Below are positions 33,988 to 42,038 of a stretch of DNA of 42,038 nucleotides, piece after piece. Below the pieces are notes generated by a model. That model had not been told where the DNA came from. It did not search any database and saw only the letters and a program-made list of their open reading frames with translations. The number at the start of each line of letters is the position of its first letter. Position 1 is the stretch's first letter. Both the position numbers and the translations under genes were made by a program. The stretch is from Planctomycetaceae bacterium (GTDB taxonomy: Bacteria; Planctomycetota; Planctomycetia; Planctomycetales; Planctomycetaceae), in the NCBI GenBank assembly GCA_028284885.1, contig JANQQW010000168.1:1-42038 (forward strand). Direction: 5' to 3'.

Positions 33988-36317
33988 CGGGTCTTCTCCG
34001 TGCGGGTCTTCAAGACGAGCTCGCTGGTGACGACGGCGGTGACGAGGTCGGCGTAGGTGCCGCCCGCCTTCCAGCCGCGGTCGTGGATGTCGTTCAACAG
34101 GCAGCCGTCCGACTCGACGAGCGGCCGGCCGATCACGAACTGCGTGACCTTCGCGGTCAGCGTCCGCTTCACCCGCTCGCTCTTCGCGAGCGCGGCGGAC
34201 AGTTCGGCGATCGTGGCGTACTCGATCGGCTTCTCGTCGCCGGGCAGCAGGATGGCCCCGTCCTCGCGGAGGGCGTTGCCGTGCTCGTCCTTCTCGCGGA
34301 AGCCGCCGAGGCCGTCGAACTTCTCGAGGCCGAAGGCGAACGGCTCGAAGGTCGTGTGGCACGCCCCGCAGGCCGGGTCGGCGATTCGCTGCTCGGAGAT
34401 CTCTCGGTGCGAGAGACCGGGCTCGGTCGGGACGGGGGTCGTGTCGACGTCCGGCGGCGGGTCGTCCACCTTGCCGGAGAGGAGGTCGTGCAGCACGAAC
34501 AGGCCGCGGGTCACCATCGAGGCGTTGTCGCCCCCCATCGTCAGCACGCTCCCCTGCGTGAGCAGTCCGCCGCGGTGCGGGACGTCGGCGAGGTCGTACC
34601 GCTTCGCCCCCCAACCGCCGTCGCGAATCTCCTCCGGCGAAAGGGCGCGGGCGTGGAGGGCGACGCGGTGGAACGTGCCGAGCCAGGTCCGGTCCTTCGA
34701 GGTCTCGTTGGCGAGCACGAGGCGGTAGCTGTCGTCCCAGTTGCGAAGGTCGCCGTCGACGTTGCCGGCCGCGACCTGCTCGCCGTCGACGTACAGCTTC
34801 GCCCGGCCCGTCTTGTCGCGGGTGTAGACGACGTGCGTCAGCTTGGCGGCGACCGAGTTCCGCGGCCCGGCCACGCTGGGGAGGCCGTTGTTGCTCCGTT
34901 TCGTGCTTCGCAGCCGGACGTCGTACCGGTCCTTCTCCTGGCCGAGCGTGAAGTTCCGGTTGCTGGAGCCGTTGGAGAGGGAGACGATGCGGGCCGGCCC
35001 CTCCTGCGACGTGTTGGCCGGCGTGATCCACGCGTCGATCGTCAGCTCGTTCGACTTCTTCACCGCTGCGGTCAGCCGCTTCGACGCGCCGTCGGTGCCG
35101 AGGATCGTCGACTTCTTCACGACGAGTCCGTCGCCCGTCCACTCGACGTTGCCGCGGTCGGCGATCTTCAGGTCGAGCGGCGGCTGCTGGCCGGAGACGT
35201 CTCGCACCACGTCGCCGTCACCGTCGAAGACGTAGAGCGCCACGAGATCGGCCGACCGGCTGCCCGCGTCGTCCGGCACGCCGCTCAGCGGACCGGTCGG
35301 CAGCCCGTAGTGTCGGGCGAGCCGCGGCGTCGCGTACGTCACCTGGGCGTCGAGCAGGTCGGACAGCGGCCGCTTTTGCTGCCAGACGACCTCCTCGAAG
35401 ACGGCGAGCGTCTCGTCCCGCATGTCGGCCCCCAGCTCCGGCCGCCAGTTGGGGAAGCGCTTCGCGTCGGGCCGGAGATTCTCCAGCCGGGCGAGATGCA
35501 GCCAGTCGTGGACGAACTGCTTCGACCGCTCGACCGCTCGGGGGTCGGCCAGCATCCGCTTCACCTGCTCGGCGACGACTTCCGGCTTCGCGAGCGCCCC
35601 GGACGCCGCGGCCGCGTACAGCGACTCGTCCGGCGGGCCGCCCCACAGGGCGTAGCTCAGCCGCGAGGCCCGTTCGTACGGTCGCACGTTGCGGGGCGTG
35701 CCGTCGCCGCTCCGGTCCTCGACGAGGTACAGGAACCGGGGCGACTGCAGCATCGCCTCGACGACGTAGCTCATCGCCTCGTCGAACGTTCCGCCCGCCT
35801 CCTGCACGGCCCGTGCGACTGCGACGTAGTCGTCGATCTCGTTCGACTTCAGCGGGCCGCGGAGCAGCAGCAGGCCGATGCGGCCGGTCGATTCGCGGAG
35901 GCACTTCGCGTCGAACGACTTGCACTCGACGTGCTTCTTCAGGAAGGCGGCGAGGTCCATCCGGCCGGCGGCGATCTCGGCGAGCCGGGCGTATGCCTCG
36001 ACGTGGGCCAGATCGACGTTCAGGTTGTAGGCCGTGTTCGAGAACCCGTCCGCCCGCACGTCGGCCGGGAGCATCCGCTCGGCGTCCGCGGCGAGGTCGA
36101 CGCCGACCGTGACGCGAACCGTTTCGACGTACTCGGGAATCGTCAGCCGCCGCAGCACGGCCGGGCCGGGATCGCTCGGCGCGTCGCGGCAGTCGAACTC
36201 CTCGGACAGGGAGAGCGGCTGCGTGTCGGCCGCGTCGTCCGCTCCGACGGAACGAAGCCCGAGCGCAGCGAGCGCAAACGTGCCGAGGACGGCCGTGGCG
36301 AAAACGACGAGGCGCAC
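33984..36317 (-). CDS. DUF1592/DUF1588/DUF1585-type cytochrome with an inserted LamG domain
   Basis: The 777-residue protein starts at GTG 36317 (GGAGGG 6 nt upstream) with a signal segment (VRLVVFATAVLGTFALAALG). An earlier ATG at 36362 has no ribosome site. DUF1587/1592 sequence follows (RRLTIPEYVETVRVTVGVD, RLSYALWGGPPDESLYAAA, LDAQVTYATPRLARHYGLP). Near residues 357-560 comes a LamG/concanavalin-like beta-sandwich (LVALYVFDGDGDVVRD, LTIDAWITPANTS, KLYVDGEQVAAGNVDGD). DUF1588/1585 sequence resumes (YDLADVPHRGGLLTQGSVL) with a haem-c motif CGACH near 649 and ends WKAGGTYADLVTAVVTSE. The LamG insert may bind carbohydrate, which is inference. Role unknown; it is partnered with DUF1552. Confidence 0.9.
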   Translation of the reverse strand: MRLVVFATAVLGTFALAALGLRSVGADDAADTQPLSLSEEFDCRDAPSDPGPAVLRRLTIPEYVETVRVTVGVDLAADAERMLPADVRADGFSNTAYNLNVDLAHVEAYARLAEIAAGRMDLAAFLKKHVECKSFDAKCLRESTGRIGLLLLRGPLKSNEIDDYVAVARAVQEAGGTFDEAMSYVVEAMLQSPRFLYLVEDRSGDGTPRNVRPYERASRLSYALWGGPPDESLYAAAASGALAKPEVVAEQVKRMLADPRAVERSKQFVHDWLHLARLENLRPDAKRFPNWRPELGADMRDETLAVFEEVVWQQKRPLSDLLDAQVTYATPRLARHYGLPTGPLSGVPDDAGSRSADLVALYVFDGDGDVVRDVSGQQPPLDLKIADRGNVEWTGDGLVVKKSTILGTDGASKRLTAAVKKSNELTIDAWITPANTSQEGPARIVSLSNGSSNRNFTLGQEKDRYDVRLRSTKRSNNGLPSVAGPRNSVAAKLTHVVYTRDKTGRAKLYVDGEQVAAGNVDGDLRNWDDSYRLVLANETSKDRTWLGTFHRVALHARALSPEEIRDGGWGAKRYDLADVPHRGGLLTQGSVLTMGGDNASMVTRGLFVLHDLLSGKVDDPPPDVDTTPVPTEPGLSHREISEQRIADPACGACHTTFEPFAFGLEKFDGLGGFREKDEHGNALREDGAILLPGDEKPIEYATIAELSAALAKSERVKRTLTAKVTQFVIGRPLVESDGCLLNDIHDRGWKAGGTYADLVTAVVTSELVLKTRTEKTR

Positions 36318-36446
36318 CGGAACCCTCCACGGAACGGGAGAATCAGGAAGACGAGCAGACATGCCAACCGGTGGTCACGACCGCAGGGGCCGTTTCGGAA
36401 TCCTACCCACGATCGCGAGAAAACTCGAACTCGGCTTCGACTCGGA

Positions 36447-37538
36447 TCACCAGCCGGCCCCCTTCGTCGTCGTGCGGACGCGGAGGAGGAAGCTGTCGGC
36501 TGTGATGTAGAGGGTGCTTCCGTCGTTGCCCCAGTTGCAGTTGGCGGTCCGCTGACCGGTTTCGATGCGGCCGAGCACTTCGCCGTCGGGCGTCATGATC
36601 CAGACGCCGCCGGGGCCGGTCGCGAAGAGGTGTCCCTTCTCGTCGACCTTCAGTCCGTCGCAGCCACCCGGCATCTTGCCGACGAACTCGGTCACGTCGT
36701 TGACGACGCGGCTCTTGCCAAGCGTGCCGTCGTCGTTGATCGGGAACGCCTTCCAGAGCGCGGCCCGCGGATCGGACTGGGCGAGGTACAGCGTCTTCTG
36801 ATCTGGCGAGAGGGCGATGCCGTTGGGCCGGGTCATCTCCTTGGTCATCAAGGTCAACTCGTAGCCGTTGCCATCCGCGTTGCCGGAATTGCGGAACGTC
36901 TTCGAGCCGCGTTCTGCGGGGACTCCCTGGACGTGGCCACTCCTCGGCGAGAGCCGGTAGACGCCGTAGAAGCCGAGTTCCTGCCGATCGTCCTTCTCGC
37001 GGTTCGGGAAGCCGTAGGGCGGGTCGGTGAAGTAGAGGTTGCCCTTGGAGTCGAAGCAGCCGTCGTTGGGGCTGTTGAGCCGCTTGCCCTGGTAGTCGTC
37101 GACGAGCGTCCGCTTGCCGCCGCTCTTCGTGAGGACGGAGACGCGGCGGTCGCCGTGCTCGCACATCACGAGGCGGCCCTTCGGGTCGCGGATGAGGCCG
37201 TTCGAGCCCGGTTCGAGGCCGTAGTACTCGACGCCGGTGTAGCCGCTCGGCTTCATGAAGAGCGAGACGCCCTTCCCCTCCTCCCACTTGAAGATGGAGT
37301 TGCGGGGGATGTCGCTGAAGAGGACGTGGCCGCCCGCCTCGCTCTTCTCGTCCGGCATCCACAACGGCCCTTCGGCCCACGTGAACCCCTTGGCGAGCAC
37401 CTCGATCTTCACGTCCTTCGCGATCAGGGCGTCGAGCCGTGGGTCGAGTCGGACGATCCGGCCGAGCGTGTCCTGCGCGGACAGCGTGGTGCCGAAGAGA
37501 GCGGCGACGAGGGCCGGGACGAGAACGCGAGCGAGCAT
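36447..37538 (-). CDS. Secreted SMP-30/gluconolactonase-like protein
   Basis: The 363-residue product has a signal peptide (MLARVLVPALVAALFGTTLS) and the six-bladed SMP-30 propeller: GFTWAEGPLWMPDEKS (metal-binding Glu), RLNSPNDGCFDSKGNLYFTD (Asn and Asp), TRPNGIALSPDQKTLYLAQ, GGCDGLKVDEKGHLFATG (Asp). These match the divalent-metal site of lactonases such as gluconolactonase; the substrate is unknown. Between YRLSPRSGHV and NGYELTLMTK there is an extra stretch of about 25 residues not typical of the family. AAGGAG lies 7 nt before ATG 37538. It stands upstream of the DUF1592 pair on the same strand, 129 bp away. Confidence 0.9.
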   Translation of the reverse strand: MLARVLVPALVAALFGTTLSAQDTLGRIVRLDPRLDALIAKDVKIEVLAKGFTWAEGPLWMPDEKSEAGGHVLFSDIPRNSIFKWEEGKGVSLFMKPSGYTGVEYYGLEPGSNGLIRDPKGRLVMCEHGDRRVSVLTKSGGKRTLVDDYQGKRLNSPNDGCFDSKGNLYFTDPPYGFPNREKDDRQELGFYGVYRLSPRSGHVQGVPAERGSKTFRNSGNADGNGYELTLMTKEMTRPNGIALSPDQKTLYLAQSDPRAALWKAFPINDDGTLGKSRVVNDVTEFVGKMPGGCDGLKVDEKGHLFATGPGGVWIMTPDGEVLGRIETGQRTANCNWGNDGSTLYITADSFLLRVRTTTKGAGW

Positions 37539-37690
37539 GGTGTGTCTCCTTGGAGTGGTGGACGCATCGTATCGTGTCGATTCGTGAGACGCGCCCAAGA
37601 AGCCGGCGAGCGGGTGGCGAGCGGCCGTTGTCAGCCGGCATGTGACGCGGCACCAAGTGCGCGACCCGCATCTGTCGGCCACACGAAACC

Positions 37691-37735
37691 GGGGGGCTGA
37701 CACCCCCCGCTCGCCCGGCACGCCGTCACGCCGGG
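37691..37735 (-). terminator. Two adjacent GC hairpins after the fliA-CPBP unit
   Basis: GGGGGG/CCCCCC around CTGACA is followed by CCCGGC/GCCGGG around 10 nt. They lie just beyond the CPBP stop at 37759 and could terminate it. No U-run follows. Confidence 0.4.
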
Positions 37736-37758
37736 ACGGGCGACTCCAGCCAACGCCT

Positions 37759-38307
37759 TCAAACCGGCGGTCCGAAGGTGATCACGCGGCCGCCGAGCAC
37801 GAGCTTCCAGACGACGACGGCGATCCAGTGGAACAGGATCGCCGGCCACAGGCTTCGGCTCGTCTGGTGCAAGTAGGTCGCCCCGATGCCGAGCAGCCCG
37901 GCGACGACGAGGAAGTCCACCCGGAAGAAGAGCGGCCGCGTCCACGGCAGGAAGAGCCACGCGTTGAGCGGATGCCACGCGACGAAGAGCCCGAGCGCGA
38001 CGGCGAGCGCGAGGGCCCGTGAGCGGGGCGAGACCGATTCGTCCCGCCGCGGCAGCAACAGGCCGCGAAAGACGAGTTCCTCGGCCGTCGCCGGGAACAG
38101 GAAGGAAACGAACGCGTAGGCGAGCAGCGTTCCGACGGCGTCACTCGGGCGAGTGAACTCGAAGAGGCCGGTGACGAGGCCGAACGGGACCGCGACCAGC
38201 CCGAAGACCGCGAGCGTGCCGGCGAGGTTCCCGAACTCGCGTCGACTGGGCGGGGACCGAACCGCCCCGGCCAGTCGACGCCGAACTCGGGACAACAGCC
38301 GACTCAC
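37759..38307 (-). CDS. CPBP-family intramembrane metalloprotease
   Basis: The 182-residue product has several membrane segments and the motifs of the CAAX-protease/bacteriocin-processing family: TAEELVFRGLL (EExxxR, metal and catalytic Glu), LFVAWHPLNAWLF (conserved His), and ILFHWIAVVVW (second His). In bacteria these enzymes are implicated in membrane protein or peptide processing and self-immunity, but the substrate here is unknown. Its GTG start overlaps the fliA stop by 4 nt (GTGA), so the two are translationally coupled. The link to the flagellar sigma factor is positional only. Confidence 0.88.
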   Translation of the reverse strand: MSRLLSRVRRRLAGAVRSPPSRREFGNLAGTLAVFGLVAVPFGLVTGLFEFTRPSDAVGTLLAYAFVSFLFPATAEELVFRGLLLPRRDESVSPRSRALALAVALGLFVAWHPLNAWLFLPWTRPLFFRVDFLVVAGLLGIGATYLHQTSRSLWPAILFHWIAVVVWKLVLGGRVITFGPPV

Positions 38308-39086
38308 CCGAACTCCGGGCGTCGTCGCTGCAGCTGGTCCTTCAGTCGGCCGACGATGGCCGAGTGCATCTGGCTGACGCGACTCTCGCTGAGGCCGAGG
38401 GTGTTGCCGATCTCCTTCATCGTCAGTTCCTCGTAGTAGTAGAGGATGATGATGAGGCGTTCGTTGCGGTTGAGGCCCTTGGTGACGAGACGCATGACGT
38501 CCCGCTTCTGGATGTTCTCGGTCGGGTCCTCGCCCTTGGAGTCCTCGAGGACGTCGATCTCGCGGACGTCCTTGTAGCTGTCGGTCTCGTACCACTTCTT
38601 GTTCAGGCTGACGAGTCCGACGGCGGAGGCCTCGGTCTTGAGCTTGTCGAACTCCTCGAGGGAGAGACCCATCTTCGCGGCGACCTCGCCGTCCTCGGGC
38701 GGTCGGCCCAGCTCGGCCTCGCACTCCTTGGTGGCGGCCTGCAGCTTGCTCGCCTTGCTGCGGACGAGACGCGGCACCCAGTCCATCGTCCGGAGCTCGT
38801 CCAGCATGGCTCCACGGATGCGGGGGACGCAGTAGGTCTCGAACTTGACCCCCCGTTCCATGTCGTACGCCTCGATGGCGTCCATCAGGCCGAACACGCC
38901 GGCGCTGATGAGGTCGTTGAGGTCGACCCCCTCGGGGAGCTTCGCCCAGACGCGCTCGGCGTTGTACTTCACGAGCGGCAGGTACCGCTCCATGAGGATG
39001 TTCCTCAGCGTCTGGTTGCTGGTGTCCTGCTTGTACTCGATCCAGACGTCGGCGACGTCCTCGGTCAGCTTGCTGGTGGCAGCCAT
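38304..39086 (-). CDS. fliA: Flagellar sigma factor (FliA/WhiG family)
   Basis: The 260-residue protein is a group 3 sigma factor for late flagellar and chemotaxis promoters. Visible are region 2 (NDLISAGVFGLMDAIEAYD, KFETYCVPRIRGAMLDELR, DWVPRLVRSKA) and region 4 (MKEIGNTLGLSESRVSQMHS, the -35 helix-turn-helix). GGAGGT lies 5 nt before the ATG. Upstream on the same strand lie a small membrane protein, flhG and flhF, the usual neighbours; downstream is the overlapping CPBP protease gene. No anti-sigma factor FlgM is visible in the window. Confidence 0.95.
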   Translation of the reverse strand: MAATSKLTEDVADVWIEYKQDTSNQTLRNILMERYLPLVKYNAERVWAKLPEGVDLNDLISAGVFGLMDAIEAYDMERGVKFETYCVPRIRGAMLDELRTMDWVPRLVRSKASKLQAATKECEAELGRPPEDGEVAAKMGLSLEEFDKLKTEASAVGLVSLNKKWYETDSYKDVREIDVLEDSKGEDPTENIQKRDVMRLVTKGLNRNERLIIILYYYEELTMKEIGNTLGLSESRVSQMHSAIVGRLKDQLQRRRPEFG

Positions 39087-39112
39087 TCAGACCTCCGTGG
39101 TGTTCGGTCGTG

Positions 39113-39379
39113 CTACTCGCGTACCGGCTCCGCCGGGGACGCCTCGGTGGGGATCGAGACGAGTTCTGCTGCGGCCCACTCCCGCAGCTCCTCCTCGGCT
39201 CGTTCCTCCACGACCAGCCGGGCGATCTCGCCGCACAGCAGACCGATGAGGAAGAAGACGGGAAGAGCGTAGAGAGCCGTCCGCAACGTGCCCTGGAAGT
39301 CCGCTCCGTCCACGAGGCCCCGCAGGGTCACCGTGGCGAAGGCGAGGAGTGCCAGATGTCTTGCGAACGAGGTGGCCAA
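39113..39379 (-). CDS. Small membrane protein between flhG and fliA, 88 aa (start uncertain)
   Basis: The frame encodes LALLAFATVTLRGLV, then LYALPVFFLIGLLCGEIARL (a clear membrane helix) and an acidic tail (VVEERAEEELREWAAAELVS). The only start in this frame is TTG 39379 with no ribosome site. An ATG with AGGCGG at 39476 begins a convincing N-terminus (RLADFVRTHGLGHL) one frame over, so either a frameshift has occurred or the true start is unclear. Its position between flhG and fliA suggests a flagellar role. No family was recognised. Confidence 0.5.
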   Translation of the reverse strand: MATSFARHLALLAFATVTLRGLVDGADFQGTLRTALYALPVFFLIGLLCGEIARLVVEERAEEELREWAAAELVSIPTEASPAEPVRE

Positions 39380-39813
39380 GGCCGTGTGTCCGTACGAAGT
39401 CGGCGAGCCGGACCGGGCTGCGACGCTGCGCAGTCCGGCCGGACGGTGCCCCCCCGTGACGGTTTTGATCGGCCATGTCCGCCTCTCGAATGAATGGAAT
39501 TCCTACAATCCGCACGACTCGGAGAGTCGCGTTCACCGCTCGACGTTGCCCAGCTTCGCTGGTCGGTCTTCGCTCGCACGGCGTGCCGCCGGCTCGGCCA
39601 GCGGACACCGGCTCGCTCACGAACCTCGCTCGCGGTCGTCGTGGCCGTTCGCGCCGCACCCCTCCCGTGCACGAGCAGGAACACGTCTGCTCGTGGACCG
39701 GGGGCGCGGGACGAACCGCCGGCGTCGACCGGTGGCGAGTCCGTGTGGGCCTGTCGAGTTGTGATCGGAGGGTCGGGTGCCGTCGGAGAGCGGGGAGCGT
39801 GACGGCGGGTGGG
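39380..39813. other. Gene-poor stretch between flhG and the small membrane protein
   Basis: It holds the alternative start at 39476 described for the small membrane protein and an inverted repeat (CACGAGCAG/CTGCTCGTG, 39670-39695), a possible terminator of flhG without a U-run. No other coding frame is convincing. Confidence 0.4.
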
Positions 39814-40704
39814 TCAGGCGGCCTTCTTGGCGAACCTTTCCCGAACGGCGGCGAAGAACGGGCCACGCGGTCGGCGGGAGACCGCGAGGTTCTTCATGCG
39901 TCGGGCGAGCTGAGAGAGGGCTCGCGACGCGTGGGCGTGCTCGTCGAGCACGGTGAACGGTTGACGGCGGCTGACCGCCTGCGGGACCAGCGGGTCCGTC
40001 GGCACGTAACCGGCCGAGGCGACCTCGCGGCCCAGGAAGTTCCGCGACGTGACCTGCACCCGGTCGATGATCCGGCGGGCCTCCTCGGACGAACGGCACT
40101 GGTTGACCAGCACCTCGATCTGCAGGTCCGGCACGGCGGCGAGGGACTTGATCGTGGCGTACGCGTCGGTGATCGAGGTCGGCTCGGGAGTCGTCACCAC
40201 GAGCACGACGTCGGCTGCGGCGAGGAACCGGCGGACGGTGTGGTGGATGCCGCTGCCGGTGTCCAGGACGACGAAGTCGTGGTCGTCCTCCAGCTGGTTC
40301 AGTTGGCCGAGCACCTCGCGCTGCACCGGCTCGGGGCAGTCGGCGATCTCGACGATGCCGCTCGCGCCGGGGACGACGTGGATGCCGAGCGGCCCGGGGA
40401 GCACGATCTCGTTCAGCGAGCGAGCCCCGGTGACGACGTGCGACAGGTTCCAGTACCCGTTGAGTCCGCAGAGGATATCCAGGCTGCCGAGCCCGAGGTT
40501 GCCGTCGAGAAGGCAGACCGACTGCCGCATGCGGGCGAGCGAGACCGCGAGGTTGAGCGCGATGTGGCTCTTGCCGACGCCCCCCTTGCCGCTGGTGACG
40601 GCGATCGTTCGCGCCCGCGGCGGCTTCCGCTCGGGTCCGACCGTCTCGTCCTCGCCGAGCTGCTTCACGACGAGGCCGCGGAGGATGGTGGCTTGGTCGG
40701 TCAT
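39814..40704 (-). CDS. flhG: Flagellar number regulator, MinD-like ATPase
   Basis: FlhG (FleN, YlxH) restricts the number of flagella by acting on FlhF and the flagellar regulators. The 296-residue product has the deviant Walker A motif AVTSGKGGVGKSHIALNLAV, a Walker A' segment (SVCLLDGNLGLGSLDILCGL), and FVVLDTGSGIHHTVR. An N-terminal extension of about 30 residues and a basic C-terminal tail (MKNLAVSRRPRGPFF...) are typical. It is downstream of flhF on the same strand, separated by the inverted-repeat element at 40744-40930. Only a weak ribosome site precedes the ATG. Confidence 0.93.
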   Translation of the reverse strand: MTDQATILRGLVVKQLGEDETVGPERKPPRARTIAVTSGKGGVGKSHIALNLAVSLARMRQSVCLLDGNLGLGSLDILCGLNGYWNLSHVVTGARSLNEIVLPGPLGIHVVPGASGIVEIADCPEPVQREVLGQLNQLEDDHDFVVLDTGSGIHHTVRRFLAAADVVLVVTTPEPTSITDAYATIKSLAAVPDLQIEVLVNQCRSSEEARRIIDRVQVTSRNFLGREVASAGYVPTDPLVPQAVSRRQPFTVLDEHAHASRALSQLARRMKNLAVSRRPRGPFFAAVRERFAKKAA

Positions 40705-40743
40705 CGGTGGTGGGCGGCCGGTTGGCAGTGGGGAGCGGTGTGG

Positions 40744-40930
40744 GTCAAGAGTCGGCGTGAGTCAAGAGTCAAGGGTCAAGAGCCGGAGCAGGCATGGTGG
40801 GGGCGGGTGAGAAGCACGTCAGCCCGGGGCGTAAGTCGGCGGGATTCCGCGTCGTCGGCGATTCGATTGTCCATGGCGTTCGTCGTCCGTCTGTATTCCG
40901 GCTCTAGACTCTCGACTCTCGACTCTTGAC
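40744..40930. repeat. Inverted-repeat element supplying the end of flhF
   Basis: The terminal repeats carry GTCAAGAGTC units and AGAGCCGGA at both ends reading inwards, about 187 bp in all. The right arm is read by flhF: its last residues VKSRESRV and its stop codon lie in the element. Confidence 0.7.
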
Positions 40931-42038
40931 CTCGTCGAGAACCAGTCGCGTCATCCGCTCCACCCTCGCGGGCTCGATGTCGTCGGGCACGTCCTGGCCG
41001 TTCGTCAGGTAGCTGACCGGGAGGTCGAGGTTGCGGGCGACGGAGTAGAGTGATCCGAGGCCGGCCGCTTCGTCGAGCTTTGTGAGCACGAGGTTCGTCA
41101 CGCCGGCGGCCTGGAACTTCGCGGCCGTCGTCTGCAGGCCACGCAGGCTGCTGGTCAGGCTGAGGACGAGGTGCACCTCGTCGCAGCGGGCCTCGGCCAG
41201 CAGCGACTTGAGTTCCTGAATCTGCAGGTCGTCCCGCGGGCTGCGGCCGGCCGTGTCGACGAGCACCAGGTCCAGCCCGGCGAAGTCCTCGAGCGCCCGC
41301 CGCATCTCCGGCGGACTCGTGACGACCTTCATCGGCAGGTCGATGATCTCGGCGTAGGTGCGGAGCTGTTCGACGGCGGCGATGCGGTAGGTGTCGACGG
41401 TGACGAGCCCCATCTTCACGCCCTCCCGCAGCCGGAAGTTCGCGGCGAGCTTGGCGATCGTGGTCGTCTTGCCGACGCCGGTCGGGCCGACGAGGGCGAC
41501 GACGCGGCGTTGCCCGGGTCGGGCGTCGATCGGGCCGCTCGCCTGGAGCGTCTCGCGGACGTGGTCGGCCAGTCGGGCCCGCACCTGCTCGGCGTCGGCG
41601 AGTTCCTCCGGTCCGCACTCGGCCTGCAGCTTCTGGACGAGGTGCCGGGCCGAGTCGTCGTCGACGTCCGCCTCGATCAGGTCGGTGTAGACGTGGAACA
41701 GCTCCTCGGGCACGTCGACGTGCGTCGTGCGGGACGTGCGGCCGAGCGACTCGAGCATCCGCTGGATGCGGTCGAGCTTCTCCGAGAACTCGTCGCCGAC
41801 GGGGGCCGGAGTCGGCGTCGGCGTGGGCGACGGACGCTCGAACGTCGGCCGTCCGACCGGGGCGGTCGGCCGCTCGAGTTCGGCGGCGAGGGAGTCGAGC
41901 GAGCCCTGCTGCTCCATCGCGGCGAGGATGTCGGCCGCGGAGGTCCGCCCGGTGCCGAGCGGCTGGGGGCTGGTCGGGACGGGAGCCGGAGCCGGCCGGT
42001 GCGGCGCGGGCGGCGAATCGCGGCGGCCGACGTTCACG
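40904..42038 (-). CDS. flhF: Flagellar biosynthesis GTPase, SRP-like (5' end outside window)
   Basis: FlhF is the SRP-family GTPase that places flagella at the pole. The visible 378 residues have a Pro/Thr-rich variable region (about 1-95), a helical N domain (ELFHVYTDLIEADVDDDSA) and the G domain: GPTGVGKTTTIAKLAA (P-loop), DTYRIAAVEQLRTYAEI, VLVDTAGRSPRDD (G3) and LTKLDEAAGLGS (G4/G5). The conserved start of FlhF is cut off by the window edge. It ends inside the inverted-repeat element, which provides its final residues and stop. Confidence 0.93.
   Translation of the reverse strand, partial: VNVGRRDSPPAPHRPAPAPVPTSPQPLGTGRTSAADILAAMEQQGSLDSLAAELERPTAPVGRPTFERPSPTPTPTPAPVGDEFSEKLDRIQRMLESLGRTSRTTHVDVPEELFHVYTDLIEADVDDDSARHLVQKLQAECGPEELADAEQVRARLADHVRETLQASGPIDARPGQRRVVALVGPTGVGKTTTIAKLAANFRLREGVKMGLVTVDTYRIAAVEQLRTYAEIIDLPMKVVTSPPEMRRALEDFAGLDLVLVDTAGRSPRDDLQIQELKSLLAEARCDEVHLVLSLTSSLRGLQTTAAKFQAAGVTNLVLTKLDEAAGLGSLYSVARNLDLPVSYLTNGQDVPDDIEPARVERMTRLVLDEVKSRESRV

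Noticed and set aside
33873..37700. A plus-strand frame of over 1200 codons opposite the DUF1592 and lactonase genes
   Set aside because: It spans two conserved minus-strand genes with good starts; its composition is that of an antisense frame.
1..42038. CRISPR array, tRNA or rRNA genes
   Set aside because: No regularly spaced repeats, cloverleaf or rRNA-like stretch was recognised on either strand; a dedicated RNA search was not possible.

Overview
This is a high-GC window from a bacterial chromosome that reads as Planctomycetota, class Planctomycetia. The evidence is a DUF1592-type cytochrome with a DUF1552 partner and a LamG insert, a formylglycine-type sulfatase, a PQQ-like beta-propeller membrane protein, a GTG-started dnaG-rpoD pair, a Hanks kinase with TPRs, Uma2 and homing-endonuclease-repeat genes, and a flhF-flhG-fliA flagellar regulation block. 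I cannot name the genus. No rRNA, tRNA or CRISPR array was recognised.

Layout. 0-2.5 kb: the end of a protein built from near-identical 48-residue repeats, a frameshifted homing-endonuclease-repeat gene, two tandem paralogous 66-67 aa proteins, and two inverted-repeat elements. 2.5-6.5 kb: rpoD and dnaG on the minus strand, with a good promoter candidate and an intrinsic terminator. 6.5-13.5 kb: an accessory stretch of small genes, a decayed IS1-like element, a repeated GGGGGTAGTGTCCT motif, and several copies of a short coding cassette (consensus LAGEVPHGVMADWCEERG). 14-20.7 kb, plus strand: sulfatase, PQQ-like propeller protein, hybrid histidine kinase and a HAD-like protein. 20.9-29.4 kb, minus strand: secreted EF-hand-like protein, another cassette copy, priA, Uma2, malQ and serA in a tightly spaced run. 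29.8-32.5 kb: a Ser/Thr kinase. 32.5-37.5 kb, minus strand: DUF1552, DUF1592 and an SMP-30-like lactonase. 37.7-42 kb, minus strand: CPBP protease, fliA, a small membrane protein, flhG and flhF (cut by the window edge).

The housekeeping genes (dnaG, rpoD, priA, serA) are intact. The flagellar block would give polar placement and number control (FlhF/FlhG) together with the flagellar sigma factor. The DUF1592/DUF1552 pair is translationally coupled.

Two themes deserve attention. First, a short ORF family occurs five times plus one truncated copy. Four of the copies begin between 8 nt before and 27 nt after the stop codon of an unrelated same-strand gene, and the B/C pair differs mainly at synonymous positions. 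This looks like a dispersed 3'-trailing coding cassette and I do not recognise it as a described system. Second, several miniature inverted-repeat elements sit exactly at gene ends or inside genes. One overlaps the sulfatase stop codon, one supplies the last codons and the stop of flhF, one is inserted in frame in priA, and one family (two copies) shows a compensatory base change in a hairpin stem.
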